Shown in pieces: positions 10,101 through 19,807 of a stretch of 64,000 bases of DNA. Positions within the stretch are counted from its first letter, which is position 1, and every line of letters begins with the position of its first letter. The stretch covers positions 27,160,765 through 27,224,764 of the forward strand of contig CM048840.1 in assembly GCA_026545765.1 (NCBI GenBank), in the 5' to 3' direction. The position numbers and the translations under genes are program-made. Below the pieces are notes generated by a model, which saw nothing but the letters and a program-made list of their open reading frames with translations, had not been told where the DNA came from and made no database searches. This DNA is from Plantago major. Lineage: Eukaryota > Streptophyta > Magnoliopsida > Lamiales > Plantaginaceae.

Positions 10101-13100
10101 ATATAAGTTTGAAAGAGAAGTGGGCGGAAAGAATGGGAATTCCCAGATAAATCTGTGACACTTCCGTGGTAATAATCCAGCATAGAATTATTAAATTACT
10201 ATTTACAAACAAGAATAAATAACTGCTAAAAATTAATAAGCAGACTTACAGAACTGTAATCAGAATTCTTTACAGCGGAGAGGAATTCATCAGGAAGTAC
10301 ATTGTGTGGCACAAATTCCTGTATCATTAACAGTTGTTCAAATTTATAGTCAAAATCGATGTTAGTATCTCCTGATCACAACAAATACACGTTTCAACAT
10401 TATGAAATGATGAAAACAAGAAAACTTCACCGTGAATGTTTTGTATGGGGTCGCATTTGACAGAACTACAGAAGAATGCATCTCTGTACCATCGGCCAAC
10501 AAAACCTAAGCAATTCAGTCCAGAAATTAAATATCCATTAGCCTGATTTTGGCCTGTAATCAGTAAATTAAGAAGTTTATTTAAGAAACTAACCCCACAC
10601 ACTCTGCCTGAGTCATCAATCTTTAGTTTTGACACCTATAAAAACAAAAAATAAAGATATCGTATCAATATAAGTATAAAAAGACAGCAACATACAGTAG
10701 ACAAGCTAAGGGTAACGAGAAGTAGGATATCTTTGTTTCCCATTTCCCAATCTAGAATAGAATAGCTAGAAAAAAAAAAGGAAGCAAAGTAATTCCTGCA
10801 GACAGTGAGCCCCAGCTATTGTGAAAACTGAACACGGTCATAGGAGCATTATATGATCAAGAACAGGGTGCCATCATATAAGAGACATAACTCTACACCA
10901 GTTATGATGTTTGTGTCAAAAATAACTTCATATAAAAATTACCATCCAACCATTTAATATCGGCTCAAGGTAGAAAACTGTGCTTCAGAAGAACTATTTC
11001 CCAATCAGTTGACCAATTTTTTTACGAATTACATGTAAGAGAAGAAACACTACCCAAGTGTTGTGTATTACAAAATTTGTAAGTTATTTACTGAGCCATA
11101 GAATGCATGTCAACAATCAAACTCATGTGTCGAAACAGCATATGGCAACATGGTGCAGGTAGGAATAAACTTTCCAGGAGATTCCTTCCTAAAGATGCAC
11201 TATCTACTAAAAGTACAAAATACAAGTGAAATTCGAAAACAATAACCAGGTGAATAAAACAGGCTCCGTGATTACTCATTCGAGCACTTTCTTCTTAACC
11301 ATTTCTATTTCAATCCCCAAAGCATACTTGTGTCGTGTTTTCTGAAACCCAACCCATGAGTCGCCAGTGGGTTCTTTTGGGACATTCGGGTTTGGTTGGT
11401 ATTCTTTGGGCTAAATTGATCTTAGGTTATAGGGCTGCCAGGGCATAGTACATAGAAATACTGTACGGAACAACTGTAGACAAACTTACTTCTGCTTCCG
11501 TCAATATGGTAGCACCAGCTTCTCTAGCAGCACTGCTAATGGCTGAAGATACAGATCCCATGCCACCTTGAACGTACCTGAAAATTGCAGGATTTAAGGA
11601 CTGTAGCGGGCTGCAGACAATTCTTATTTCTTAATAAGTGCTTCAGAAATAAGAATTTAATCTTTCAAGAGGTGGGAAAGTTTCCAATCCTAAGGATCAA
11701 CTAACTGTTGCTATTACTCACAAGAAGTCCAACTGGAGCATTTACGACTACAAATATTCCTTAAAAAACCTGCTATGATTATTCTCATGCAAACTTACAG
11801 TCCCATTAGTAAAGGGGTCCAGAGTTACATCTGATTCTTTTGGGCTCAGGATTGCAGCTGATATATACTTTGCACTCCAATTTCTTAATTAATACTCCTA
11901 TATATTAAGGCAGCGGGACAATTAATATGTTTGAAGAATGATCCTGGAAATAATCTCTGAAATTTTTTATGCAAAACATACTTCCAAGCTCAAACCACAA
12001 GAAAAGTTTCGATCAAAATGACTGACTAGTGCAATATCTGATCATTGAAATTAATATGACAACAATAAGTCGAAATCTACCCCGCACCCACCACCCACCA
12101 TGACCAGGACTCAACCTCGTGGACTCCTGGTTCTTGTTGATGTTAGGAGTCTGGATTCAAGTCCCATTCTTCGTTTGTAACCAAAACAATGCATAATCTA
12201 TCTCCATTAAAGGTGATGAACGTGTCTAATTCAACTAGTGCTTGTATATAAACTTGACCATGACTTTCAGACAAGAAAATCATGTCATCCCGGTTGGTCG
12301 AACTTATTAATGTTATGAATTTTGACACTTCCTCTGTGCAGAAAAGTGAGTGCTTAATGTCCGAAATCTTAACATAATAGAGGGAATGAGAAAAAGGAAA
12401 AAGCTCATTTACATGGAATAATTACAAGCAGTTTTCAATGGCCTTGCAAATCATTAAAGAGATACTCACGACCAAATTCCCCGATCACCATCAGTTTCTC
12501 CCATCACATGATGTAGCAAAACATACCCACTGCCAGGAGTACTGACGCTACCCTAGTATGTAAATGAGAAAATGCAAAATATTAATAACAAAGAAAAACC
12601 ATAGCCAAATCCTTATGAGCTCATCAGACGGGGATATGGCGATAATCTACAGAATAGAATGATACGTCAGGCTAGAAAAGAGAACACGTAGAACTACATG
12701 ATGAAGTGTAATTTGACCTCCAGATCAGAGAAAAATCTTACCGTGGTTCCTATAACAGCATCTGTACCGAGTGTTGCCTTCAGGACATCAGACTGGAATA
12801 ATGAAGTAAAGAAAGTCAATCTGGAAGATATATTTATAGATACGCATTACAAATAACAATGAAGAACCAGAGCACTGTAAAGATAGTTTCCATTTTCGTT
12901 TTTCTTTCACCTCGAACCAGTTGTTTAAAACCTTTGATGCTGGAGACAGTAAAAGGTCAATCGAATCCCTGAAAATTAAATCATTTCCAAAAAAAAGTAT
13001 GGCAGCAGGATATTCAGTAGGACTCAATGTCAAAAGTACGGAAGTAGAAACGTATGCATGGATGATGTATCTTGTCCTAAAATCTGCAACAACAAAGTAC

Positions 13101-14359
13101 GAGAAAAATAAACTCAGAAGATAAACAACACTTACACTAGCTCCTTTTGCCCCATGGCAACAGCTCGTTGCAGAAACTGAGCCCAGAAAACTGACTTGTG
13201 TAGATTATCTTTCATACGCGTAATAGAAGATAAACTTTCAGGCAATTTCTCGGGTGGACATGAATCCAGAAGAGGTTCCATAAATTTACAGAAGCTCTCC
13301 AAAAGATTCTCATACCTACAAACAGATGCACATTGTCCATTAATATACTACTACATGCTAACATACTCAGATAGTACATCACACTCATATAAAAAAAAAA
13401 GACAACAGATAAGTTGTTCCTGAAGAGATAGGAGTATCTAAATCAAATATAGGGATTGTCATATCTAATTCTTTTCTACTTAAATTAACATGATTCGACG
13501 CTACTATCTAGCTCCATTTCTCCGTACTACTATCGAACCCAGAATTACGCATACACAGCAATGTGACACCTAAACTTAACTCATCCCTACTTTTTCCATC
13601 TAACAGTTCCATTAATTAGAAAAATAGACGACATATAACATGATTCTACGCTACTATCTACCTTCATTTCTCCTGACTGCTATCAAATTCACAGTTCAAC
13701 ATATGCATAAATGTGACACCTAAACTTAACGCATCCCTACTTTTCCATCTAACAGTTCCTTTTTTATACCAATCACTGTTGCAACACCATGGTCTCAACA
13801 ATCATCTATGAAATCTAAATGTACCGGAGCACATGTATCCATCTACCTAGGGTAAGATTCGGCATCATGAACGGAGAACTTAGCAATCTGAGAATAGTTA
13901 AACTCCTTATCAGCTCCAAGCAGGAGGTAACGTCCATCAGCACACGGAGTAAACGACGTCGCTGGAGTCCTCTTCAGCAGTTTCAACCCATGCCTCGCTA
14001 ACTCCAGTTCCCTAAAATTCACCAATCACCAACACAATCAGTCAATCAATCAATCAATCACACAAATTGAATCAATGAGAGTTAAGAAAGTGATCGTCTA
14101 CTACATACTTGATCACGGTTGGACGAAGGAGGCTCTGGAGATAGCTACAGCGAGAGAACTTGAAGCCAGGAATGATCTCCTCAGTCACAGCGGCGCCACC
14201 GATGATGTGGCGGCGTTCTAGGACGGCGACGGAGAGACCGGAGCGGGCGAGGTAGGCGGCGGAGGTGAGGCCGTTGTGGCCGCCGCCGATAACGATTGCG
14301 TCGTATTTCTTCTTCGCGGAGGCGGCGGAAGAGAACTGCCGGCTGTATTGTCGCCACAT
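7158..14359 (-). CDS. PYROXD2-like FAD-dependent oxidoreductase, 16 exons
   Basis: Exons in transcript order: 14109-14359, 13847-14011, 13136-13315, 12911-12968, 12742-12792, 12470-12552, 11490-11577, 10594-10635, 10431-10505, 10250-10318, 9581-9693, 8674-8786, 8475-8554, 8234-8354, 7382-7448, 7158-7272. All borders are GT-AG, phases agree and the sum is 1671 nt (556 residues plus stop), close to the family length. The N-terminus is basic and Ser/Ala-rich, as for a mitochondrial presequence. A dinucleotide-binding motif VIGGGHNG with a terminal VLERR follows at about residues 22-50. The C-terminus has the family [18 protein letters not shown] signature that closes the FAD site. The family is related to phytoene desaturases and bacterial carotenoid oxidoreductases; animal PYROXD2 is mitochondrial. 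Substrate is unknown to me. The gene looks intact; its long introns hold MITEs. Confidence 0.92.
7605..7870. mobile_element. Stowaway-type MITE downstream of the PYROXD2-like gene
   Basis: This lies within the intron between the gene's exons 14 and 15. Inverted ends of about 28 bp: TACTTCCTCCGTCCTGGAAA at the left and its near-perfect complement at the right, both flanked by TA. It is AT-rich and has no coding capacity. Confidence 0.7.
8832..9082. mobile_element. MULE-type MITE in an intron of the PYROXD2-like gene
   Basis: 251 bp between exact 9-bp direct repeats AATCAACAA (8823-8831, 9083-9091). The termini are inverted: AAGTCTCCTGAGAGACGGTC at the left, and AAGTCTCATGAGAGACAATC as reverse complement of the right. 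A 9-bp duplication indicates the Mutator superfamily. A relative lies in the VOC gene intron at 39352-39622. Confidence 0.75.
13488..13759. repeat. Diverged tandem duplication (about 150-bp period) in intron 2 of the PYROXD2-like gene
   Basis: The segments from about 13488 and 13638 share ACATGATT, ACGCTACTATCTA, CATTTCTCC, TGTGACACCTAAACTTAAC and CATCTAACAGTTCC in the same order, with point differences. It lies between exons 2 and 3 and changes no splice site I used. Confidence 0.75.
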
Positions 14360-15275
14360 GGTCTGGCTGTGTTACTAGAGTGGAGTTGAGAGCGTGAAGA
14401 TGATGAAATGAACTGATGATTTAATTGCATTTTACTGGTCAGCTCACAGGTGGATGTAAGCAAGATTAGAGGAAGGAATCAATCACAAAATTAATTTTAA
14501 ATCAACAAAAAAAACATGCTATTAAATCTTACCTTTTGGATTTATCACACATTGATTGAAGTATGGGTTTTAAATGTCTTAATCGTACATATCAAATAGA
14601 GGAAAAGAATACACTACATAAACTCTCTAAAATTCGAACCACACGTCTTACAAGTCTATATACAAATTCGTTACAATCATAAGGCATAAATACTAAATGA
14701 ATGAATTAAAGATGTACTTAAAAGTATGACATATCTAAAATAGGTCCTAGAAAAAGAAAATTCAAGCGAACCATAATTAAAAAAATTAACGATCGATAAA
14801 CATTTCATATGAAACAAAGCAATACATCAACCTTGTTCAAAAGACATTGGAACATTACTCTCAACGCCATGGCTTCACAAACCTACAGATGTTATTGAAA
14901 TGAACTATATAATGATCTCTGTATTGTTCCTTTTATATGTTCAAACCCTAATAAATTATTTTTATAATCACTTGAAATTATTTTGTATCATTTGAGAATT
15001 GGGATTTTGTATTCAATCAAACAAAGCGTGGAGGATCCAAAATGCTTGTTTTGAAGTTTTGTGGTAATTTTGTGTGACGATGGATTTGAGATATATGTTG
15101 TGAATTTGAAAATTTAGTTGATTACGTTTTTCAAAGTCGAAAATTTATGGGGACGCAGATTTTTTACATCTCAACAAATTGGAATCCAGAATAAGCTCGA
15201 GTAGAATATTACTACTAAAGCTCCTAGAACATAAACATAAAGCGTTGGAAGAGTTCATATATATGCAAACTCAAC
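14360..15275. other. Upstream region of the PYROXD2-like gene
   Basis: The first part should be promoter and 5' UTR of the minus-strand oxidoreductase gene; the rest is AT-rich. I recognise no other gene or transposon end. Confidence 0.45.
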
Positions 15276-15831
15276 ACACCAAACTTGACAACTTGCTTTA
15301 AACTCAACTCAAAATTAGCTTTAAACTGTCCAAGAGTAATGATCCTTTGCATTGTTCTCTCTCACTATCTCTAATCAATTTCAGTCTATATATGCAAACT
15401 TAACACACCAAACTTGACTCACTTTATGTTATCTCTTGTATAAACATGACTCAAGATCCCACCTATTATCAGGAGGGATTGCTGCAAGATATTGAGGACT
15501 TATTACATGGTTTTGATGAAACAAAAGCCGTCTTTATCTACCGGAAAGAAAATCAGGCGGCAGATGCTTTGGCTACATATGGAAGTGGAACGCTCCACAC
15601 AAAGTTTGAAGATAATATGAAAACAGGAATTACTTGTAATCCGGTCTATATTTGGAATAGTTGCCCGTTTTGGCTAGTCTCTTTTGTCGAACATGATGCT
15701 TCTAGTTCTTCTAGTCGTGTAATTTCTACTCATTCAAACCCGGTTTGTAACTCGTTTATTCCGTAACTTTTTATAAAACTAGTTTATTTCAAAAAAAAAA
15801 AAAAAAAAAAAACACCAAACTTGACAACTTG
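15276..15831 (+). mobile_element. 5'-truncated LINE insertion, RNase H tail, 20-bp TSD
   Basis: The insert (15296-15811) ends in an uninterrupted run of about 21 A and is flanked by an exact 20-bp repeat (15276-15295 and 15812-15831, starting ACACCAAACTTGACAACTTG). Its open frame at 15446-15766 (106 residues) has the end of a plant LINE-type RNase H (RVT_3) domain: a helix with DIEDLLHGFDE, then YRKENQAADALA, the conserved block with the last acidic residue near the C-terminus. Together these mark target-primed retrotransposition of an L1-type element that lost its 5' part. The 20-bp repeat without mismatch suggests recent insertion. A diverged copy of the TSD neighbourhood also occurs near 15384-15416. 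Confidence 0.8.
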
Positions 15832-16021
15832 TGCAGAATTCATCCAGGTCATGTAGAATGACAAAGCAATTTTTTTATATATAATTGATAACTGAAATAT
15901 TAGGAAGTCACACTGCTCAATTTCAGGCTTCTCCCCTGACAAAAGTTGTGAAAGAAGAATAAAAACCCTAACGCAGCAACTTATAATTAACTACATATCG
16001 ACTGTAAATTTTGAAACTTCG
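15832..16021. other. Short AT-rich spacer
   Basis: Likely 3' UTR of the following minus-strand small gene. Nothing else is recognisable. Confidence 0.4.
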
Positions 16022-16427
16022 CTAGTTCCTCGGTGACGTCTGTAGAGTTGTTGCAGAGCTTTCCCCTTCACTGATACCTTGAGTTTCTCTACCAAACATC
16101 TGCAAATTCAAATTTTAAACCAATTCGTAAATCGTAACCCGGCCATCAATTTTAATATTAGCATTAATAAATAATGATAATTTTATAGAATGTACGTACG
16201 GTAAGTACCTTCTCCCACTTGTTAACGACTTCGGTGTAAGCATTAGTCCAGCGGTTCTTAGTTTTGTGCATCAGCTCGTTGAAACAATCTTTATGGTCTT
16301 TCATGGAAGCATTAGTAAAGTCGTGGAACCGAATCTTCAAGTTTCCCATAAAACCTGCAGTGTCGTCACGAGGCACCTTCCGGCACGAGCTCGCAATTTC
16401 AGTTGAAGAGCTTTCGACGACCGCCAT
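16022..16427 (-). CDS. Small two-exon plant protein of unknown function
   Basis: Exon 1 at 16209-16427 and exon 2 at 16022-16099 join in phase 0 (GT-AG) to give 98 residues. I chose the ATG at 16427 because the longer upstream reading lacks an obvious conserved part and the Met-Ala-Val-Val start opens a soluble protein. There is no signal peptide or membrane segment. The centre is a charged helix (FMGNLKIRFHDFTNASMKDH, then CFNELMHKTKNRW) and exon 2 starts MFGRE. The layout, a basic amphipathic helix with an aromatic/Met-Phe-Gly end, resembles small uncharacterised plant proteins, but I do not recognise a named family and give no function. Splice sites are good and the reading frame is clean, so I believe the gene is real. 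Confidence 0.65.
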
Positions 16428-16697
16428 GATGATCCGATTCTTCAGATTATCTGATGGAATGAACGAAGAACTTTGAGAGAGAAGGATGCTTATGATAAGA
16501 AAGGGGAATGTTGATTTAAGTCTGTGGTTTTGGCCGTTTGGGTGCGGTCTTAAATAAGTAGACTTCGACTTGTTCAGCAAGAATACAAGTATGATGTGCG
16601 TGAAGGTCTAAAATTGTTCCATGGCTTGGATGGTAAGTTAAGGTCATACCAGGATTTTACACTTTTAGAATTCATATTTCGCTTCAACAGTAATACT
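16428..16697. other. Upstream region of the small unknown gene
   Basis: Probable 5' UTR and promoter on the minus strand; no other feature recognised. Confidence 0.4.
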
Positions 16698-16706
16698 TAT
16701 TAAAAA

Positions 16707-17865
16707 GGAGCAATTACATATATCCCCGTTAGATGTTCTTCTCACAGATGGATACCCGTTAGTCAAACAATTACATCTGGGTTCAAAAAGCTTTTTTTTT
16801 TTACCAACTTTAGATTATAGACAAACCAAACAGGCCTTAGTTATTTTCTAACCTTTTCTAATATATATATATATATATTGTTTCGTTCAGCGTGTGTATG
16901 TATGTGACTTCACGAGCATCCAAATTAAATTAAGGGCCCTTAAATTAATAATTATTTTCTAAAAGAATATTTATTTTATTATTGTTATTTAATTAAGTAC
17001 ATGCTTTACTAATTGGATTTTCAAATACTAATATGTACATTTGTTCAACAAAATACTCCATCATATTCATATTATAAGATGTTATAGATTTTTCACACAA
17101 ATTAAGACAACTTTCTCTTCATCAATATGTTTTGATGAAATATTGAAAACAAAAATGTTGGTGTCTTGAATAAATAAATCCACTAATGGAATATGAGAAT
17201 TATCCTTGTTTTTTGTAAAGTCCAACAAACAATAAATGGATAACAATAAAATAAATGGGTTAGATGTATAGTAAATGGTGAAAACACAAAATCACATGGT
17301 AGAATATCCCAAAAATATTATATTAACCAAATAGTTAATAAGCCAAAACATCTTATAAAAGGAATATGAGGGTGTACATTAAAAAGTTATTGTACAATAT
17401 GATTTTCAAAAATAATACTTATATATAAAATGTACTGCATAGTGCTTGATACTCGGCCAACGAAATATATATGAACACGTATATACTTGTAGTGAAAAAA
17501 ATATGAAATAAAGTGATAAAATGGCAAGTTTTGGTGTACAAATAGCCTCCAATTAACTTCCAAATGACTAATTTTTTTTTTAAATAACGGTCATAATTCA
17601 ATTACAAAACATATAGAAGTTCAGTTTTAATTACATTGAAGTCCACACGTGACAGTGATAAGTTAAGACTGTTTGGCAATTCCTAAAACTTGATAATTGA
17701 ACGGGGGCAAAAATGGACTTTCCAGCTTTTAAATCGTCAAAAGTCAAATTAGTGGACTTAGATGTAATTGATTTCTATCGTTCTGAACTTGCATATTATT
17801 CTTTGACTAACGGGTATCCATGTGTAATAATGAAATCTAAGAGGGAGTGTGGATGTAATTTACCC
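16707..17865. mobile_element. Non-autonomous MULE-type element, 1.16 kb
   Basis: It is bounded by exact 9-bp repeats TATTAAAAA (16698-16706, 17866-17874). The ends are inverted over some 65 bp: left AGCAATTACAT and ATACCCGTTAGTCAAA; right GTATCCATG and ATGTAATTTACCC are the inverted counterparts. The interior is very AT-rich with a short (TA)n run near 16861 and no transposase. Confidence 0.68.
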
Positions 17866-17940
17866 TATTAAAAATCACTTTCATTATTTCAATTCATTCA
17901 AAAATTCACTAAAATATGTTAAAGGAAAAGTTTTCAAATA

Positions 17941-18145
17941 CTCCCTCCATTTCAGACAAAGTGTTACAATTTGGATTTGCACCAATTTTAAGAAAAAGTA
18001 GAAAATACAATTGGTCTCCCTGATTATTAGAGATTAACTGAGTGGCATATTGTAATAAAAGTGAAAGGTATGGAGTTTTATTATTTAACTTTTAGTGAAA
18101 TGCCGGAAACGGAAAGTTGTAACACTTTCTCTGAAATTAAGGGAG
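17941..18145. mobile_element. Stowaway MITE
   Basis: 205 bp with TA on both sides. Inverted ends CTCCCTCCATTTCAGACAAA and CTCCCTTAATTTCAGAGAAA (right, reverse complement), extending into GTGTTACAA on both arms. No coding capacity. Confidence 0.8.
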
Positions 18146-18462
18146 TATAATAAATGATTTTTCGCAAACATTAATTAGGAGACTTTAAACATCTAGTAAG
18201 ATCATTATTTACTCTATTCACTGAACTCAAATAATTCTTTTTGAGATCTTATGTATATGTAATTGAGAAACTTCAATAGTGTAATACTGTACATTTCAAT
18301 TATTTTATAAATGTTCTATAGGGACTAAAATTATTTTAAAGCAGGCGGTATGTAGAAATAGAAGTATTAATTTAGCTTCCGTTTTTCTTAAAAAATCCCC
18401 ACGCTGGACTTCAAAACCAAAAGACAATGGTCTTCTCTCCAAAAGAAAAAATGAGGAAAAAA
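18146..18462. other. AT-rich intergenic DNA before the tRNA gene
   Basis: No gene seen. The part next to 18462 is downstream of the minus-strand tRNA; a T-rich run for Pol III termination would be expected there and a run of T on the minus strand (the A-rich plus-strand stretch 18446-18463) is present. Confidence 0.45.
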
Positions 18463-18534
18463 AGGTCCCACCGAGATTTGAACTCGGGTTACTAGATTCA
18501 GAGTCTAATGTCCTAACCGCTAGACCATGGGACC
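18463..18534 (-). tRNA. tRNA-Gln (anticodon CTG)
   Basis: 72 nt without intron. The acceptor stem of 7 bp pairs GGTCCCA with TGGGACC. A-box-like TGGTCTAGCGG and B-box GTTCAAATC are in place, and the anticodon loop in GACTCTGAATC reads CTG, decoding CAG glutamine codons. The T arm CCGAG/CTCGG pairs. It matches the usual plant tRNA-Gln pattern and no stem is broken. Confidence 0.93.
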
Positions 18535-18699
18535 ATTTCTGTTGCAATCCTTTCATATTTAAAATACAAACAAGGTCTGAGCTTGAAGTCGCTGAACTAT
18601 CTATAGCCAAACTGCACATGAAGTTCCTTGCAAAATATGTTTATCCAAAATCCAATGTTAAACCTAAGTACATACTCTTTGAGATTGAGTAATGCACTG

Positions 18700-18852
18700 T
18701 CAAAGCGTTTGTAGTCGAGTGGCAAGCTGAAACACCCCGTACCCAAGAGGTCACGGGTTCGATCCCCGAAATAGGTGATTAATTTCTCTGTATAGAGAAT
18801 GACTGAATTGGTGATTAGAGATTTATTGAGATAATAAATAAATAAATATATC
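18700..18852 (+). mobile_element. Possible tRNA-derived SINE
   Basis: An A-box-like TAGTCGAGTGG and a good B-box GGTTCGATCCC lie about 40 nt apart, followed by a unique body and a simple (AAAT)n-like tail near 18835-18850. The order head, body, tail fits a plant SINE. I did not find a clear flanking duplication, so a degraded tRNA-like sequence is an alternative. Confidence 0.4.
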
Positions 18853-18978
18853 CATCGATCACTATCTCGTTTAAAATTTCTTACTATAATTACAAGTATT
18901 CTAATTTCATGAATAAAAACAAATTTCTCTTTCTTTTTTTAGGAAAATAGAAACTATAGAATTCATTTCAAGTTCATA

Positions 18979-19008
18979 CTAGTTAATGGCCCGTCGATAC
19001 TCGACGGG
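18979..19008 (-). mobile_element. Helitron 3' terminus: hairpin plus CTAG
   Basis: Read on the minus strand, an 8-bp hairpin (CCCGTCGA/TCGACGGG, 3-nt loop, 18990-19008) is followed after 7 nt by CTAG (18979-18982) and then T. A GC-rich stem about 10 nt before a CTRR end, inserted before T, is the diagnostic Helitron 3' structure. It lies downstream of Helitron helicase remnants on the same strand. Confidence 0.8.
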
Positions 19009-19039
19009 ACATGGAGGCCAAACTCAAAATAAGAAATGA

Positions 19040-19500
19040 ATATATCGTATAATAAAATGCCAAAGTTAATGAACATGCCGTGTCGTATGTTTTACCATCT
19101 TCGTCGTATATAAATAGATTGAATCTCTTCTTCCTCGTAACCGTAGAGAGAGAACATGTAATTGATCACGTTTGAATACGGGTGAGGTGGTAGAGGCCGA
19201 CGTGTGAGAAAGATTGTCAAGAACTTTTTTTATGGTCAATTGGTCACTGCAAAATAGAGGACATGGGGAACTATATTATATCAAAATTGATAGGGAACTT
19301 CGTCTTGTCGAATGGGCTAACCATCACAATTTGAATGAAAAACTTTTGGGCTAGGTTGATTATCGATATTATATTTGCCTCAATGATATGCTTTCTAACA
19401 TTGGTAACTATGAGACTTATCCCATTTCACAAATCGGTAGTTTGATCTATATATCTCATCAGCATTATCATGCATACACTTAAACTGGATGATGATCTTA
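19040..19500 (-). pseudogene. Decayed Helitron helicase tail, copy B
   Basis: On the minus strand this segment aligns by eye with the helicase C-terminal segment at 19808-20290. Shared order: the start resembling CTTAAG-type text before the ILTK-like block, then GGNYGGTTAG regions, then TATCAAAATTGATAGG and the CATTGCAAAG-type core. It is heavily diverged with many frame breaks. It sits directly before the Helitron 3' hairpin. Confidence 0.6.
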
Positions 19501-19807
19501 TGCTTAGGCAATCCATATCAATTTTTTTTTTTTGAAGAATCCTATAGTGAAATTAATATATTTAAGTGGGCAAAAAAATAATGTATAATATGAGGATCAT
19601 AGTTTGTAAGAATAACAAATTCTTGAAGTATAAGAATAATAGTTTTGCATTGAGTAAAATCTAGTAAATTGCTGGTAAGACTTGACTTCATATGAAGGCA
19701 TCCGTACCTGTAAAAGTATAAGGATATACGCTTAGTTGTATTATGAATTGAGAAACACAAAACATAAATGAAAATATGCACGTTAACTAATGTATATGAA
19801 AAAATAA

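Noticed and set aside
12090-12160. Possible SINE with a B-box-like GGATTCAAGTCCC in intron 6 of the PYROXD2-like gene
   Set aside because: No convincing A box at the right distance, no tail and no flanking duplication.
18305-18619. 104-residue minus-strand reading frame
   Set aside because: It runs straight through the tRNA-Gln gene and has no recognisable domain.
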